Shown here one piece after another: positions 24,644 to 36,217 of a stretch of DNA of 64,000 nt. How positions within the stretch are numbered: position 1 is the first letter of the stretch; each line of letters opens with the position of its first letter. The DNA lies in contig NZ_CP107785.1 of NCBI RefSeq assembly GCF_036345915.1, positions 7,626,001 to 7,690,000 of the forward strand. The letters are read 5' to 3'. This stretch comes from Nocardia sp. NBC_00565. GTDB lineage: Bacteria; Actinomycetota; Actinomycetes; Mycobacteriales; Mycobacteriaceae. The notes under the pieces were generated by a model. The model worked only from the letters and a program-made list of their open reading frames with translations, was not told the origin of the DNA and made no database searches. The translations under genes were made by a program, and so were the position numbers.

Positions 24644-26113
24644 TCAGCGCTGGGCGACAGCCGTCGGCGGGATCGGCGCGGGCAGCGCGGTCTCACCTTC
24701 CAGGAACTTGTCGACGGCGGCCGCGGCGGCGCGGCCTTCGGCGATGGCCCAGACGATCAGGGACTGGCCGCGGCCCATATCACCGGCGACGAAGACGCCG
24801 GGGATATTGGTCGACCAGTTCTTATCGCGCTGGACATTGCCGCGCTGGTCATAGCCGACGCCGAGACCTTCGAGCAGACCCGGCTTTTCCGGACCGGTGA
24901 AGCCCATGGCGAGCAGCACCAGATCGGCCTCGAGGATGAAGTCGGTGCCCTCGACCTTCTCGAAGCGGCCGTTGACCATCGTGACCTCGTGCGCCTCCAG
25001 CGCGGTCACCTTGCCGTCCGCGCCGACGAAGCGCTGGGTGTTCACCGAGAACACGCGCTCGCCGCCCTCCTCGTGTGCCGAGGAAACCCGGTACATGAGC
25101 GGATAGGTCGGCCACGGAGTGGAGGAGGCACGCTCCTCCGGCGGGCGCGGCATGATCTCGAACTGGTGGATGCTCTCGGCGCCCTGCCGGTGCGAGGTGC
25201 CCAGGCAGTCCGCGCCGGTGTCACCGCCGCCGATGATGACGACCTTCTTACCCTTCGCGTGAATGGGCGGCAGGCCGTTCTCATCGGTGACGTCATCGCC
25301 GAGCTGCACCCGGTTGGACCAGGGCAGGAATTCCATCGCCTGGTGGATGCCGTCCAGATCCCGGCCCGGGATCGGCAGATCACGCGCCAGGGTGGCGCCA
25401 CCGGCGAGCACGACCGAGTCGAACCGCTCGCGCAGCTGCGCGGCGGTGATGTCGACACCGACGTTCACACCGGTCTTGAAGATGGTGCCCTCGGCCTCCA
25501 TCTGCGCCATCCGACGGTCGATGAAGCGCTTCTCCATCTTGAATTCCGGGATGCCGTAGCGCAGCAGGCCGCCGATGCGATCGGCGCGCTCGAAGACGGT
25601 CACGGTATGACCGGCGCGGGTGAGCTGCTGTGCGGCAGCGAGACCGGCCGGACCGGAACCGACGACGGCGACCTTCTTGCCGGTGATGCGGGTCGGGTAG
25701 ACCGGGGTCACCCAGCCCTCGTCGAAGGCGTTCTCGATGAGCTCGACCTCGACCTGCTTGATCGTCACCGGATCCTGGTTGATGCCGAGCACACAGGACG
25801 CCTCACACGGCGCGGGACACAGCCGCCCGGTGAATTCCGGGAAGTTGTTGGTCGCGTGCAGCCGGTCGATGCCCTCGCGCCACTGGCCCCGGTGGACCAG
25901 GTCGTTCCACTCGGGGATGAGGTTGCCCAGCGGACAGCCGTTGTGACAGAACGGAATACCGCAGTCCATGCATCGGCTGGCCTGGGTCTGCAGGGTCTGG
26001 TGTGAGAAACCCGGCTCGTAGACCTCTTTCCAGTCCATCAGGCGTAGCGGAACCGGACGACGTGTCGGCAGTTCCCGTTTGGTGTGCTTCAAGAATCCTT
26101 GCGGGTCAGCCAC
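24644..26113 (-). CDS. gltD: Glutamate synthase (NADPH) small subunit
   Basis: A 489-residue GltD. The N-terminal [4Fe-4S] cysteines are in [18 protein letters not shown] and CPAPCEASC. The FAD site [15 protein letters not shown] is near residue 150, and the second Rossmann motif [16 protein letters not shown] near 290 binds NADPH. It passes electrons from NADPH to GltB for glutamate formation from glutamine and 2-oxoglutarate. The GTG at 26113 gives the usual [14 protein letters not shown] start; an upstream start at 26134 adds seven residues. Same operon as gltB, 56 bases apart. Confidence 0.95.
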   Translation of the reverse strand: MADPQGFLKHTKRELPTRRPVPLRLMDWKEVYEPGFSHQTLQTQASRCMDCGIPFCHNGCPLGNLIPEWNDLVHRGQWREGIDRLHATNNFPEFTGRLCPAPCEASCVLGINQDPVTIKQVEVELIENAFDEGWVTPVYPTRITGKKVAVVGSGPAGLAAAQQLTRAGHTVTVFERADRIGGLLRYGIPEFKMEKRFIDRRMAQMEAEGTIFKTGVNVGVDITAAQLRERFDSVVLAGGATLARDLPIPGRDLDGIHQAMEFLPWSNRVQLGDDVTDENGLPPIHAKGKKVVIIGGGDTGADCLGTSHRQGAESIHQFEIMPRPPEERASSTPWPTYPLMYRVSSAHEEGGERVFSVNTQRFVGADGKVTALEAHEVTMVNGRFEKVEGTDFILEADLVLLAMGFTGPEKPGLLEGLGVGYDQRGNVQRDKNWSTNIPGVFVAGDMGRGQSLIVWAIAEGRAAAAAVDKFLEGETALPAPIPPTAVAQR

Positions 26114-26207
26114 GTGCAGCCCCCGAATCGTCACAGCGCCTCGTCGACATCATCTCTAGAACTGTTCGGTCAGCCACGTGCAGCCTCCATAATCGCCTCG
26201 TCGACAT
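26103..26207. repeat. Imperfect direct repeat of the gltB 3' end
   Basis: GGTCAGCCACGTGCAGCC occurs at the gltB stop (about 26168-26185) and again near 26104-26121 over the gltD start; each copy is followed by GCCTCGTCGACATC (near 26140 and 26193). The spacing is about 54-64 bp. The gltD GTG lies inside the duplicated GCACGTGGCTGA. Confidence 0.7.
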
Positions 26208-29200
26208 CCGTGCCGTTCTTCTCGGCTTCGGAGATCGCGAGCAAAACCTTCTTGTATTCGCGCGGCATAACCTTCACGAAGTGGTTCACCTGCTGTGACC
26301 AATCGCTCAGAATGCGTTCGGCGACAGCCGAACCCGTCTGGTCGCGGTGCTGGGTGATGATGTCGCGCAGCCAGGTGAAATCGTCACCGGCGAGCTGCTC
26401 GACGGCGTCGGCCTGCTCCGGATTGAGCTTGGCCTCGAAGGTGCCGTTCGGGTTGTAGACGAATGCGACACCGCCGGACATACCGGCGCCGAAGTTGCGA
26501 CCGGTCTCACCGAGGATGACTACCCGGCCGCCGGTCATGTACTCACACCCGTGGTCACCGACGCCCTCGACCACCGCGGTGGCGCCCGAGTTGCGCACGG
26601 CGAACCGCTCGCCGACGGCACCGCTGATGAAGGCCTGACCGTTGGTGGCGCCGAACAGGATCACGTTGCCCGCGATGATGTTCTCCGCCGCCACGAAGTC
26701 GGCCGGTGCGTTGAGCGACGGGCGCACGATCAGGTGGCCGCCGGAAAGGCCCTTGCCCACATAGTCGTTCGCGTCGCCCTGCACCCGCAGCGTGATGCCC
26801 GCCGGGACGAACGCGCCGAAGCTGTTGCCCGCGGACCCGGTGAAGGTGATGTCGATGGTGTCGTCGGGCAGGCCCGCGCCACCGTAGAGCTTGGTCACCT
26901 CGTGGCCGAGCATGGTGCCGACGGTGCGGTTCACGTTCGTGATCTTGGTTTCGAACTTCACCGCCTGGCCCCGCTCGAGCGCATCGGCGCTCTGCGCGAT
27001 CAGCTGCACATCCAGCGCCCGGTCCAGGCCGTGGTCCTGGGTCTTGGTGCAGTACCGGTCCTGGCGCATGAACGCGGTCTCGACATCGTCGAGGATCGGC
27101 GACAGGTCCAGCTTGCTGGCCTTCCAATGTGCCTTGGCCTGTGCGGTATCGAGCATGTCGACCCGGCCGATGGCCTCGTCCAAGGTGCGGAAGCCCAACT
27201 CCGCCAGCAGTTCCCGCACTTCCTCGGCGATGAACAGCATGAAGTTCTCGACGAATTCCGGCTTGCCGGTGAAGCGTTCGCGCAACACCGGGTTCTGCGT
27301 GGCGACACCGACGGGGCAGGTGTCGAGGTGACATACGCGCATCATGATGCAGCCCGAGACCACCAGCGGCGCGGTCGCGAAACCGAATTCCTCGGCACCG
27401 AGCAGCGCGGCGATCATCACGTCGCGGCCGGTCTTCATCTGGCCGTCGACCTGCACCACGATGCGATCGCGAAGTCCGTTGAGCAGCAACGTCTGCTGGG
27501 TCTCGGCCAGGCCGAGTTCCCATGGCCCGCCCGCGTGCTTGAGCGAGGTCAGCGGCGAGGCGCCGGTGCCACCGTCGTGGCCCGAGATCAGCACCACGTC
27601 GGCGTGCGCCTTGGAGACGCCGGCGGCGACGGTGCCGACGCCAGGCTCCGCAACGAGTTTCACGTGAATCCGCGCCTGCGGGTTCGCGTTCTTCAGATCG
27701 TGGATCAGCTGCGCCAGATCCTCGATCGAGTAGATGTCGTGGTGCGGCGGCGGCGAGATCAGGCCGACGCCCGGCGTCGAGTGCCGCACCTCGGCGACCC
27801 ACGGGTACACCTTGTGCGCGGGCAGCTGGCCGCCCTCACCGGGCTTGGCGCCCTGCGCCATCTTGATCTGGATATCGGTGCAGTTGGTCAGGTAGTGCGC
27901 GGTCACGCCGAAGCGGCCGGAGGCCACCTGCTTGATCGCACTGCGCCGCCAGTCACCGTTCTCCTCGATCTCGAAGCGGGCCGGATGCTCGCCGCCCTCG
28001 CCCGAATTCGACCGACCGCCGAGACGGTTCATCGCGATCGCGAGGGTCTCGTGCGCCTCGGAGGAGATGGAGCCATAGCTCATCGCTCCGGTGGAGAACC
28101 GCTTCACGATCGCACTGGCGGGCTCGACCTCGTCGATCGAGATCGGCTTGCGCTCACCGGTACGGAACTTGAACAGGCCGCGCAGCGAGGCCAGCCGCTC
28201 GGACTGGTCGTCGATCAGCTTGGTGTACTCCTTGAAGATCGAGTACTGACCGCTGCGGGTCGCGTGCTGCAGCTTGAAGACGGTGTCCGGGTTGAACAGG
28301 TGGTATTCACCCTCGCGCCGCCACTGGTATTCGCCGCCCACCTCGAGCTCGCGGTGCGCGCGCTCGTTGCGGTTCTCCAGGAACGCCACGGTATGCCGGG
28401 CCGCCACATCGGCGGCGATCTCGTCCAGGCCGATGCCGTCCAGATGCGAACGCAGGCCGGTGAAGTATTCGTCCACCAGGTCCTGCGACAGGCCGATCAC
28501 CTGGAACAGCTGCGCGCCGGTGTAGGAGGCGATGGTGGAGATGCCCATCTTGGACATCACCTTCAGCACGCCCTTGCTCGCGGCCTTGTTGTAGTTCGCG
28601 ACCGCCTTGCGGTAGTCGGCCACCAGATCGCCGGTGCTGCCCGGCAGATCGAGCGCGCCGCGCTCGATCATGTCCTCGATGGTCTCGAAGGCCATGTACG
28701 GGTTGATCGCGGCCGCGCCGAAACCGACCAGCATGGCCATGTGGTGCACCTCGCGGGCGTCACCGGTCTCCACGACCAAGCCGACCATCGTCCGGGTGCG
28801 CTCGCGCACCAAGTGGTGGTGCACCGATGCGGTCAGCAGCAGCGACGGGATCGGCGCGAGCTTCTCGTTGGACTCGCGGTCCGACAGCACGATGATCCGC
28901 GCACCGCCCTCGATTGCCGCCGAGACCTGGGTGTTGATGGCCTCGAGCGCCTTGCGTAGGCCCTTGCCACCCTTCTTCACCGGGTACAGGCCGTGCACGA
29001 CCACCGAGCGCAGCTCGGGATGCGAACCGTCGTCGTTGATGTGGATGAGCTTGGCCAGCTCGTCATTGTCCAGAATCGGCTGCGGGATGGTGATCTGCTT
29101 GCAGGACTCCGGTCCCGGATGCATCAGATCGGCCTCCGGGCCGAGGGCCCGGCGCAGGCTGGTGACCACTTCTTCGCGGATCGCGTCCAGCGGCGGGTTG

Positions 29201-30822
29201 GTCACCTGCGCGAACAGCTGGGAGAAGTAGTCGAACAGTAGCCGCGGACGCGACGACAGCACCGCGATCGGGGTATCGGTGCCCATCGAGCCGAGCGCCT
29301 CACCGCCGGTCTTGGCCATCGGCGAGATCAGCAGGTTCAACTCTTCGTTGGTGTATCCGAAGATCTGCTGCCGGATCAGCACGCGGTCGTGCGACATGTG
29401 CACGTGCGGGCGGTCGGGCAGGTCGGCCAGCTTGGTCACGCCGGCATCGAGCCACTCCTGGTACGGGTGCTCGGCGGCCAGCTGCGACTTGAGCTCCTCG
29501 TCGCCGACGATGCGGCCCAGCGAGGTGTCGACCAGGAACATGCGGCCCGGCTGCAGCCGAACCTTCTTGACCACCTTGGCCGGATCGATGTCGAGGACAC
29601 CGACCTCCGAGGCCATGACGACCAGGCCGTCATCGGTGACCCAGATGCGGCTGGGACGCAGACCGTTGCGGTCGAGCACCGCGCCGACGACGGTGCCGTC
29701 GGAGAAGCACACCGATGCCGGGCCGTCCCACGGCTCCATCAGCATCGAGTGGTAGCGGTAGAAGGCCCGTCGCTGCGGGTCCATCGTCTCGTTGCGTTCC
29801 CAGGCCTCGGGAATCATCATCAGGACCGCGTGGGGCAAGCTGCGGCCGCCGAGGTGCAACAGTTCCAGCACCTCGTCGAAGCGCGCGGTATCGCTCGCCC
29901 CCGGCGTACAGACGGGGAAGATCTTCTGCAGGCGGTTGTTGCCCGCCTCGTCGACGCCGAAGACATCCGAACGCAGCAGCGCCTCGCGGGCGCGCATCCA
30001 GTTCTCGTTACCGGTGACGGTGTTGATCTCACCGTTGTGCGCGACCCGGCGGAACGGATGCGCCAGCGGCCACGACGGGAAGGTGTTGGTGGAGAAGCGG
30101 GAGTGCACGATGCCGAGGGCGGACTCCACCCGGCTGTCCTGCAGGTCCAGGTAGAAGGCGCGCAGCTGCGGGGTGGTGAACATGCCCTTGTAGACGAAGG
30201 TCTGACCGGACAGGCTCGGGAAGTACACCGACTCCTTGCCGACCGCGCCCTGGCCCGCGCCCGCCTTGCCGAGCTCGTGCTCGACCCGCTTGCGCACGAC
30301 ATAGGCGCGACGCTCCAGATCCATGCCCGACAGCTGTTCGGCCGCACCCCGGGGGGACCCGATGAAGATCTGCCGGAAGGTCGGCATGGCGTCGCGCGCC
30401 AGCGCACCGAGGGTGGACTCGTCGGTGGGCACATCACGCCAGCCGAGTACGGCAAGGCCCTCGGACTCGACGATGCGCTCCAGACCGTAGGCGGCCTTGG
30501 TGGCCTCGCGGCGGGCCTGCGGCAGGAAGGCGATACCGGTGGCGTAGGAGCCCTCCGGCGGCAACTCGAAATCGACCACGGCACGGAAGAACCGGTCCGG
30601 AATCTGGATCAGGATGCCAGCGCCGTCACCACTGTTGGGTTCGGCACCTGCGGCACCGCGGTGCTCCAGGTTCAACAGAGCCGTAATAGCCTTGTCGACG
30701 ATGTCGCGGCTGCGGCGGCCGTGCATGTCGACGACGAATGCGACACCGCAGGCGTCGTGTTCGTTCGCCGGGTCATAGAGCCCGATGGGTCCGGGGGACC
30801 TGTGGCCAGGAAGTTGCGTCAT
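26170..30822 (-). CDS. gltB: Glutamate synthase (NADPH) large subunit
   Basis: A 1550-residue GltB, normal length. A short propeptide ends before the nucleophile Cys of the class II glutaminase domain ([10 protein letters not shown], Cys near 24). The central domain, FMN-binding (beta/alpha)8 synthase domain ([25 protein letters not shown]) and C-terminal beta-helix follow. The [3Fe-4S] cysteines are C-x5-C-x4-C in [19 protein letters not shown]. It transfers glutamine amide nitrogen to 2-oxoglutarate. Transcribed with gltD, which lies downstream. Confidence 0.97.
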   Translation of the reverse strand: MTQLPGHRSPGPIGLYDPANEHDACGVAFVVDMHGRRSRDIVDKAITALLNLEHRGAAGAEPNSGDGAGILIQIPDRFFRAVVDFELPPEGSYATGIAFLPQARREATKAAYGLERIVESEGLAVLGWRDVPTDESTLGALARDAMPTFRQIFIGSPRGAAEQLSGMDLERRAYVVRKRVEHELGKAGAGQGAVGKESVYFPSLSGQTFVYKGMFTTPQLRAFYLDLQDSRVESALGIVHSRFSTNTFPSWPLAHPFRRVAHNGEINTVTGNENWMRAREALLRSDVFGVDEAGNNRLQKIFPVCTPGASDTARFDEVLELLHLGGRSLPHAVLMMIPEAWERNETMDPQRRAFYRYHSMLMEPWDGPASVCFSDGTVVGAVLDRNGLRPSRIWVTDDGLVVMASEVGVLDIDPAKVVKKVRLQPGRMFLVDTSLGRIVGDEELKSQLAAEHPYQEWLDAGVTKLADLPDRPHVHMSHDRVLIRQQIFGYTNEELNLLISPMAKTGGEALGSMGTDTPIAVLSSRPRLLFDYFSQLFAQVTNPPLDAIREEVVTSLRRALGPEADLMHPGPESCKQITIPQPILDNDELAKLIHINDDGSHPELRSVVVHGLYPVKKGGKGLRKALEAINTQVSAAIEGGARIIVLSDRESNEKLAPIPSLLLTASVHHHLVRERTRTMVGLVVETGDAREVHHMAMLVGFGAAAINPYMAFETIEDMIERGALDLPGSTGDLVADYRKAVANYNKAASKGVLKVMSKMGISTIASYTGAQLFQVIGLSQDLVDEYFTGLRSHLDGIGLDEIAADVAARHTVAFLENRNERAHRELEVGGEYQWRREGEYHLFNPDTVFKLQHATRSGQYSIFKEYTKLIDDQSERLASLRGLFKFRTGERKPISIDEVEPASAIVKRFSTGAMSYGSISSEAHETLAIAMNRLGGRSNSGEGGEHPARFEIEENGDWRRSAIKQVASGRFGVTAHYLTNCTDIQIKMAQGAKPGEGGQLPAHKVYPWVAEVRHSTPGVGLISPPPHHDIYSIEDLAQLIHDLKNANPQARIHVKLVAEPGVGTVAAGVSKAHADVVLISGHDGGTGASPLTSLKHAGGPWELGLAETQQTLLLNGLRDRIVVQVDGQMKTGRDVMIAALLGAEEFGFATAPLVVSGCIMMRVCHLDTCPVGVATQNPVLRERFTGKPEFVENFMLFIAEEVRELLAELGFRTLDEAIGRVDMLDTAQAKAHWKASKLDLSPILDDVETAFMRQDRYCTKTQDHGLDRALDVQLIAQSADALERGQAVKFETKITNVNRTVGTMLGHEVTKLYGGAGLPDDTIDITFTGSAGNSFGAFVPAGITLRVQGDANDYVGKGLSGGHLIVRPSLNAPADFVAAENIIAGNVILFGATNGQAFISGAVGERFAVRNSGATAVVEGVGDHGCEYMTGGRVVILGETGRNFGAGMSGGVAFVYNPNGTFEAKLNPEQADAVEQLAGDDFTWLRDIITQHRDQTGSAVAERILSDWSQQVNHFVKVMPREYKKVLLAISEAEKNGTDVDEAIMEAARG

Positions 30823-31553
30823 GCCTCTGCCTTCAAGAAAGTCGGCCTCGATGAAATCGGCCTATGGGAAGGGGCCCCTTCGTCGATTGCCTCCGTCAAG
30901 ACTGCGCCTGTACGTTGCTAAAACCAGCCGCGCTGATGGTCTTCTTCGTGCAGTCACGTCTCCAGTTGTCCACCCGCATTCAGTGACGTAGTGGGTGCTC
31001 GTCGGTAACGGAACGCTTACGTGTTCCTTACCTCTGCGCGGGTGCTCGCCCGCTACGCTTGGGCACCGGATTCACCGAGCCCGAGCGGGCGATATTGCCG
31101 AACATTCTGTGTTCGGCGTAAGAGCAAACGATAAGTCAGGTCCGGGGCCCAACCAACTTAGGTCGTGCTAATAACTAGGTCTAGCTGGGCTTCTTCAAGC
31201 GGTCCTCCACGTGTGCGCGTTGTCCAGTGTAAAGCAGCGAACACGGTCGAATCGATCCCCTTGGCACCCCGTGCCAACCTGCGACAACGGGCGCCCAGGA
31301 CCCGCGACACAGCGCACCGCAGATGCGAGAACCGGCGCTCACCTGCACCGCAGTGGATTTCCCTGCTGCACACGGCGCAAACCCCGTTGGCGGTGGCTAA
31401 CTGGCCACACGGCTGGATGAGAGATTTCCGACAGGGGTGTGACGAGCACGCGACCCGATCCGACCGTCCGGGCTCTTTCGCTTACTGTGGGATTCAGCAC
31501 ATTTCTAGCAATCGAACTCATGTGGTGTACAACACACTTCCGATATCCGGTAC
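30823..31553. other. Gene-free region upstream of gltB
   Basis: About 730 bases without a supportable gene. It should contain the gltBD promoter. A hairpin GCCGAACA (31097-31104) with TGTTCGGC (31110-31117) may be an operator or leader structure. A second imperfect palindrome around TGTACA lies near 31522-31540, next to the chorismate mutase gene. Short frames here have no ribosome binding sites. Confidence 0.55.
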
Positions 31554-32147
31554 CTAAGGACCGCACAGTGCGGCGGCCGCCCGAACCAGCGCCGCCTGAT
31601 GCAGCGCATCGGCACGTCCGGAGGTGAGCACCCCGAAAACCGGCGGCGCCAGGCGCACGGCACAGTTCGGTCCGGTGAGTTCGGCACGCCGCAGTGCGAG
31701 TTGGTCGACGATCTCCACATTCACCCGATCGATCACCGGGCGGACCGACGCGAGATCCGGCGGCGCACTCGGTACCGCGGCCGGATCGAAACGCCAGCGC
31801 GTGACCAATCCGCGCTGGACGATCTTGTTGGCCTCGATTTGCCCGGAGAACACCTGGCGGATCCAGCTTTCCGGCAGTCCGCGCTCGGCGCCGAGGCGCG
31901 CCATCGTGTCGTACACCTGCGCTTCACGCACCGGATCGTCGATCGAGGGCTGCCCGCCGTTCTGCTCGGCCGCCGCCCATTTGGCCGCGGCCACCGCATC
32001 GGCGGTGTCCAGGCGTTCGGTCACCAACGCGACGATGCGATCCAGGGCCGGATCATCGTCGAGCGTTTGCGCACGACCATCCGGGGCAGCCATCAACAGT
32101 GCCGCCGCGACACACACCAAAACCCTCGCCGAGCCTCGGAAAAACAT
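31554..32147 (-). CDS. Secreted chorismate mutase (AroQ gamma class)
   Basis: A 197-residue exported enzyme like M. tuberculosis Rv1885c. A signal peptide ends near PDGRAQ. The helical AroQ domain shows the substrate-binding residues in LDRIVALVTERLDTADAVAAAKW and the ...DPVREAQVYDTMARLGAERGL...QIEANKIVQ stretch, with a second half that packs by pseudo-symmetry; two Cys (GPNC, ALCG) likely form a disulfide. It converts chorismate to prephenate outside the cytoplasm. The ATG at 32147 follows GAGGTG by 6 bases; an upstream GTG at 32156 is less likely. Confidence 0.88.
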   Translation of the reverse strand: MFFRGSARVLVCVAAALLMAAPDGRAQTLDDDPALDRIVALVTERLDTADAVAAAKWAAAEQNGGQPSIDDPVREAQVYDTMARLGAERGLPESWIRQVFSGQIEANKIVQRGLVTRWRFDPAAVPSAPPDLASVRPVIDRVNVEIVDQLALRRAELTGPNCAVRLAPPVFGVLTSGRADALHQAALVRAAAALCGP

Positions 32148-32380
32148 TCGCAACACCTCGTCCGCCGGCTCGTTCCGATTCGGGTCACCTACGTCAGATT
32201 AAGCGTGAGCGCGGACACAAACCGCCCGGTGGAACCAATTTTGTGAGCCTGACCACATCCCTGGTGCCCTACTCGGTGTGTCGTGGCCTCGCCTGTCACG
32301 CTATGACAACGAATCCGTGACAGTTTCGTCGCCTAGCGACACACGCCACCATGACTGGGATGTAGAGGATGTGGGGTCCC

Positions 32381-34159
32381 ATGACAGTCACCGGCTTGTT
32401 CATCTGGCTCGGCGGAGGTCTGGGGCGCGAGCAGAGCGGGACCGAACTCGACTATCCGCACGAGCGGTCCGGATATGCCGTCACCGGCGCGGTCGTCGTA
32501 CTCTTCGCGACGGTGGCCGGTGTGGTCACCACGCTCGCCCTGGCCGCCGCAGGCAACTGGCCGTTATTTGCGATCGTGCTCGTCGCGCTGGTCATCGCAC
32601 TGCTGACCGGTGCGGTGGGCCGCGCGCTGGCGACCGCGCGCCCGGGCAGCGGACCCGACCGCCGCGGCCTCGCCGGACGGATCACGGTCGCGGTGCTGGC
32701 CGGCGTGCTGATCGCCGAACTCGCCGCGACGGTGCTCTTCGGCGGTACCGTCGATCGGCTGCTGGATGAAAAGGCCCAGCGCGCGGTGGATTCCGCACCC
32801 GCCGTGGTCGCAGCGCGCACCGAACTGGATCGCGCCGAAGCCGATCGCGCCGCACTGGATCAGTCGATTGTCAAGGCGCAGGCCGATATCGACCGGGCAC
32901 TGGTGATCGCACGCTGTGAATACAACCCGAGTCCGGAATGTCCGCAGACCCGAATCACCGGCGTGCCCGGTCGCGGACCCGAATCGCAGACCGACAACGC
33001 AATGCTCGATGACGCCCGCAAGCAGTTGGCCGCGGCGCAGGATCGGGTGGCGGGGCTGGACCAGCGCGTCACCGCCGACCAGCAGGCTCTCACCGCAGCC
33101 GATTCCGTCGCATTCGCCGACGCCGACCGCGGCCTCGGCGCGCGCTGGCTGGCGATGAACGACTACACCACCGACAAGGCGGGCGCGTTCCCGCTGCGGG
33201 TGCTGACCATCATCACCTTCGTCCTGCTCGCGCTGCTGCCGCTGATCCTGCGGTGGTGGCGCGGTGAGACCTCGTTCGATCGGCGACTGGCCTTCCACAC
33301 CGTGCAGGACCGGGCCGAGCGCAGCGCCGACGCCGCCATCGCGGTCAAGCGCGCCGAGGTGCGGGCCGAGGCCGAAACCCTGCGCGCCGAGCACCAACTG
33401 ACCGCCGCTCAGCTGGCAGTCGAAGCCGATACCGCCATTGATCGGGAACGGCAGCGCACCCGGATCATCGCCGCCATCGGCGGGTTGCAGATCGGCATCA
33501 CCGAACCGCCACATGGCGAACTACCAGCCGGATCGGCTGGCGATCGAGAGGACAGCTCCGTGTCTCAGGAGGGCTACGTCACACCGAACCTGCCGGCCAC
33601 CGTGAGCGCGGGGGCGCTGGCACCGACGAGCGGTGCGGGGGCCGTTGTGCCGCAGGTCGCGGCGCAGGTGCCGACCGCGCCGCAAACCGGTGGCGGCCTG
33701 GAACTCCCGATCATCGGCACGGTGCCGTTCACCGATACCGCGGCCCGCTGGATCCGGCCGCTGGTGCCGTCCTTCGTCGCCAATGCGATCGACACCGCCA
33801 CCCATCCGCTGCGCACCGCCCGGCAGGCCTTTGAAGAGGTTGAGGAGATCACCTTCACCCTGCGCCGGACCCGCAAGGTGACCATCGATACCCAGGATTC
33901 GCACGCACCGGCGATGAGTCAGGCGGCCGGCTACCAATTGCAGCCCGGCTCTGCCGAGGCGTGGCACGCCCAGCGGGTCGCCGCGAATGTCGTCGACGCG
34001 GATTACCAACAGCCGGCGCACTACTCGGCCCTGCCCCAGACGACCGTGCAGCAGGGTTACGGCCTGCCGCCCGCCGACCGGCATGACGAGTTGTCGGCCC
34101 AGCATCGCGGTGAACTCCAGAACCGCCCCGGACCGCGGGAACTTCCACCCGCCAACTAA
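32381..34159 (+). CDS. DUF4407-type membrane protein with coiled-coil region
   Basis: A 592-residue protein. Three helices at the N-terminus (about 30-135) precede a long external or cytoplasmic coiled coil (about 145-265, with heptad-like RTELDRAEADRAALDQSIVKAQADI). A fourth helix (PLRVLTIITFVLLALLPLILRWW) is followed by another charged helix (RAERSADAAIAVKRAEVRAEAE) and a disordered Pro/Gln-rich tail. This layout matches DUF4407. The ATG at 32381 is preferred over 32369, whose GAGG would touch the start codon. Function unknown; may scaffold envelope proteins. Confidence 0.8.
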   Translation: MTVTGLFIWLGGGLGREQSGTELDYPHERSGYAVTGAVVVLFATVAGVVTTLALAAAGNWPLFAIVLVALVIALLTGAVGRALATARPGSGPDRRGLAGRITVAVLAGVLIAELAATVLFGGTVDRLLDEKAQRAVDSAPAVVAARTELDRAEADRAALDQSIVKAQADIDRALVIARCEYNPSPECPQTRITGVPGRGPESQTDNAMLDDARKQLAAAQDRVAGLDQRVTADQQALTAADSVAFADADRGLGARWLAMNDYTTDKAGAFPLRVLTIITFVLLALLPLILRWWRGETSFDRRLAFHTVQDRAERSADAAIAVKRAEVRAEAETLRAEHQLTAAQLAVEADTAIDRERQRTRIIAAIGGLQIGITEPPHGELPAGSAGDREDSSVSQEGYVTPNLPATVSAGALAPTSGAGAVVPQVAAQVPTAPQTGGGLELPIIGTVPFTDTAARWIRPLVPSFVANAIDTATHPLRTARQAFEEVEEITFTLRRTRKVTIDTQDSHAPAMSQAAGYQLQPGSAEAWHAQRVAANVVDADYQQPAHYSALPQTTVQQGYGLPPADRHDELSAQHRGELQNRPGPRELPPAN

Positions 34160-34395
34160 TCCGGGTGCGGGCACGATCGGTCCCGTCGAACAGCACGACG
34201 AATTCGGTGAGCACCCCGCAGGATCGATGCTGTTCGCGACAATCGGTAGCCGTGCCCGTTTCGGATCGCTATGGCGCATAGCGCTCTCGACCGGCGGCCT
34301 TGCGTCCGGAATTCGGCCGGAGCCCGACCGCGCGGGTACCCGACTCGAAGCGGCGGCCGGCAGTACGGCCCAGGCGACCCGCTTACGCTGCACGC

Positions 34396-35961
34396 ATGGA
34401 CCGTCTCGTGAACGCTCCGGCGAATGCCGCCGCCCCGTGGGGTTCGCGGCTGCTCGGGCCGGCCGACGAGTCCTCCGGCAGGCGACGGCTCCGGATCCAA
34501 CTGCTGCTGACGGTGCCGCTCATGATCGCGAATGTGACCGGCATTTTCGTCTCCATCGCGCTGGTCGGATTCGTGCTGCCGGGGCCGACGGTATTCACCC
34601 GGCGGTTGGTGCTGCTCGATTTCGTCGCCACTCCGGTGTACGGCGCGCTGGCGGTGCTGATCGGACTCTGGTGGGGTACGACGCGCGGTTTGGCGGCTTT
34701 GCGCTGGGCCCGTGATCCGGATCAGGTGCCGACCGAGGCCGAGCAGACGGCGACCGCGCGAGTGCCCATGCAGTTGGTGCTGTTCCAGACAATGCTGTGG
34801 TTTGGTGGGGTCGCGGTGCTGGCCCCGCTGTACGGCGTGGCCGAACCCGGGCTGATTCCCAAGATCGTATTCGGCATCGGGTTCAGCGCGATCGTGGTGT
34901 GCGCCAACAGCTATCTGATCATCGAGTTCGCGCTGCGGCCGGTGACCGCGCGGGTGCTGGAGGCCGCGGCCTCGCGGCGGCGGCGCGGTATCGGCGTCTT
35001 CGGTCGTTCGCTGCTGGCCTGGACGCTCGGCTCAGCGGTGCCGGTCGCCGGATCGATGGTGGTGGCGGTGCTCGCGTTGACCATGGACGACGTCAGCACC
35101 GCGCGGCTGGCGGTCTGTGTGCTCGCACTCGGCGGGGCCGCGCTGATCTTCGGGTTGTTGCTGATGGCACAGGCGCTCGCGGCGACGGTCGCCCCCATCC
35201 GCGGGGTGCGGCGCGCATTGCGGCTGGTGGAGGACGGCGACCTCGACGTGTCGGTCACCGTGTACGACGGCACCGAACTGGGTGAACTGCAAAGCGGATT
35301 CAACCGCATGATGGCGGGACTGCGCGAGCGCGAACAGATCAGGGATCTGTTCGGCAGGCACGTCGGCCACGACGTCGCCGAGGCGGCGCTCGAGGGCGAG
35401 CCGAATCTCGGCGGCGTGGAAACCGAAGCGGCCGTACTGTTCGTCGACATCATCGGCTCGACGACCATGACCACCACCCGCCCCGCCACCGAAATCGTCG
35501 CCATTCTCAACAGCTTCTTCGACATCGTCGTCGACGAGGTCGAACGCTGCGGCGGCCTGCTCAACAAGTTCGAGGGCGATGCCGCGCTGGCCGTCTTCGG
35601 CACACCCGCGCCGCTCGATGACGCATCGGGCGCGGCCATGTCCTGTGCCAGGGCGATCCGAACTCGGCTGAGCGCGAAGGCCTCCGACTTCTCCGCCGCC
35701 ATCGGCGTAGCCGCGGGCCGAGTGGTGGCAGGCAATGTCGGTGCCCACCATCGGTACGAATTCACCGTCATCGGCGACGCCGTCAACGAGGCCGCCCGCC
35801 TCTGCGAACTCGCCAAGAACGACCCGGGCCGCCTGCTCACCTCGGAAACCACCATCGCCACCGCCGATCCGGCCGAAGCGGAACATTGGCAACTCGGCGA
35901 GTCCGTCACGCTGCGCGGCCGCGTCACGCCGACCCGATTGGGACGGCCGCAGCCGGATTAG
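34396..35961 (+). CDS. Membrane class III adenylate cyclase with HAMP domain
   Basis: A 521-residue protein like the mycobacterial Rv1318c/Rv1319c/Rv1320c/Rv3645 group. Six membrane helices (about 35-270) lead into a HAMP linker (APIRGVRRALRLVEDGDLDVSVTVYDGTELGELQSGFN, split here by residues 285-325) and a catalytic domain from about 345. The metal-binding Asp pair is present (FVDIIGST and FEGDAALAVFG), as is the TVIGDAVNEAARL element. It makes cAMP from ATP, probably in response to a membrane signal. Single gene; the gap upstream shows no obvious operator. Confidence 0.9.
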   Translation: MDRLVNAPANAAAPWGSRLLGPADESSGRRRLRIQLLLTVPLMIANVTGIFVSIALVGFVLPGPTVFTRRLVLLDFVATPVYGALAVLIGLWWGTTRGLAALRWARDPDQVPTEAEQTATARVPMQLVLFQTMLWFGGVAVLAPLYGVAEPGLIPKIVFGIGFSAIVVCANSYLIIEFALRPVTARVLEAAASRRRRGIGVFGRSLLAWTLGSAVPVAGSMVVAVLALTMDDVSTARLAVCVLALGGAALIFGLLLMAQALAATVAPIRGVRRALRLVEDGDLDVSVTVYDGTELGELQSGFNRMMAGLREREQIRDLFGRHVGHDVAEAALEGEPNLGGVETEAAVLFVDIIGSTTMTTTRPATEIVAILNSFFDIVVDEVERCGGLLNKFEGDAALAVFGTPAPLDDASGAAMSCARAIRTRLSAKASDFSAAIGVAAGRVVAGNVGAHHRYEFTVIGDAVNEAARLCELAKNDPGRLLTSETTIATADPAEAEHWQLGESVTLRGRVTPTRLGRPQPD

Positions 35962-36217
35962 CCGGTCGGCACTACACACCCGCATCCGCACCAGCTATCC
36001 GGTACCGGGCATCTGCACCGAAACGCACAGCTGTTCTGAACCGGACAGCAATCACGGTGCCCGCTGAAGTCACAGGTCAGCACGGTAATTCCGAGATAGC
36101 ACGATACGACCGCGCGGACCGGCGCGCACCTAGTACAGACCGGTTGGCTTCCAATGTGACTTCGCCCCCGCTCCGGATACGCGGAACAGAGGCGAAATCA
36201 TCACCGAGATATGCCGT

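Noticed and set aside
26347..28959. An 870-codon frame on the plus strand opposite gltB
   Set aside because: It is the antisense of a clear full-length GltB; its composition (His/Asp/Arg/Val-rich) is typical of shadow frames in GC-rich genes.
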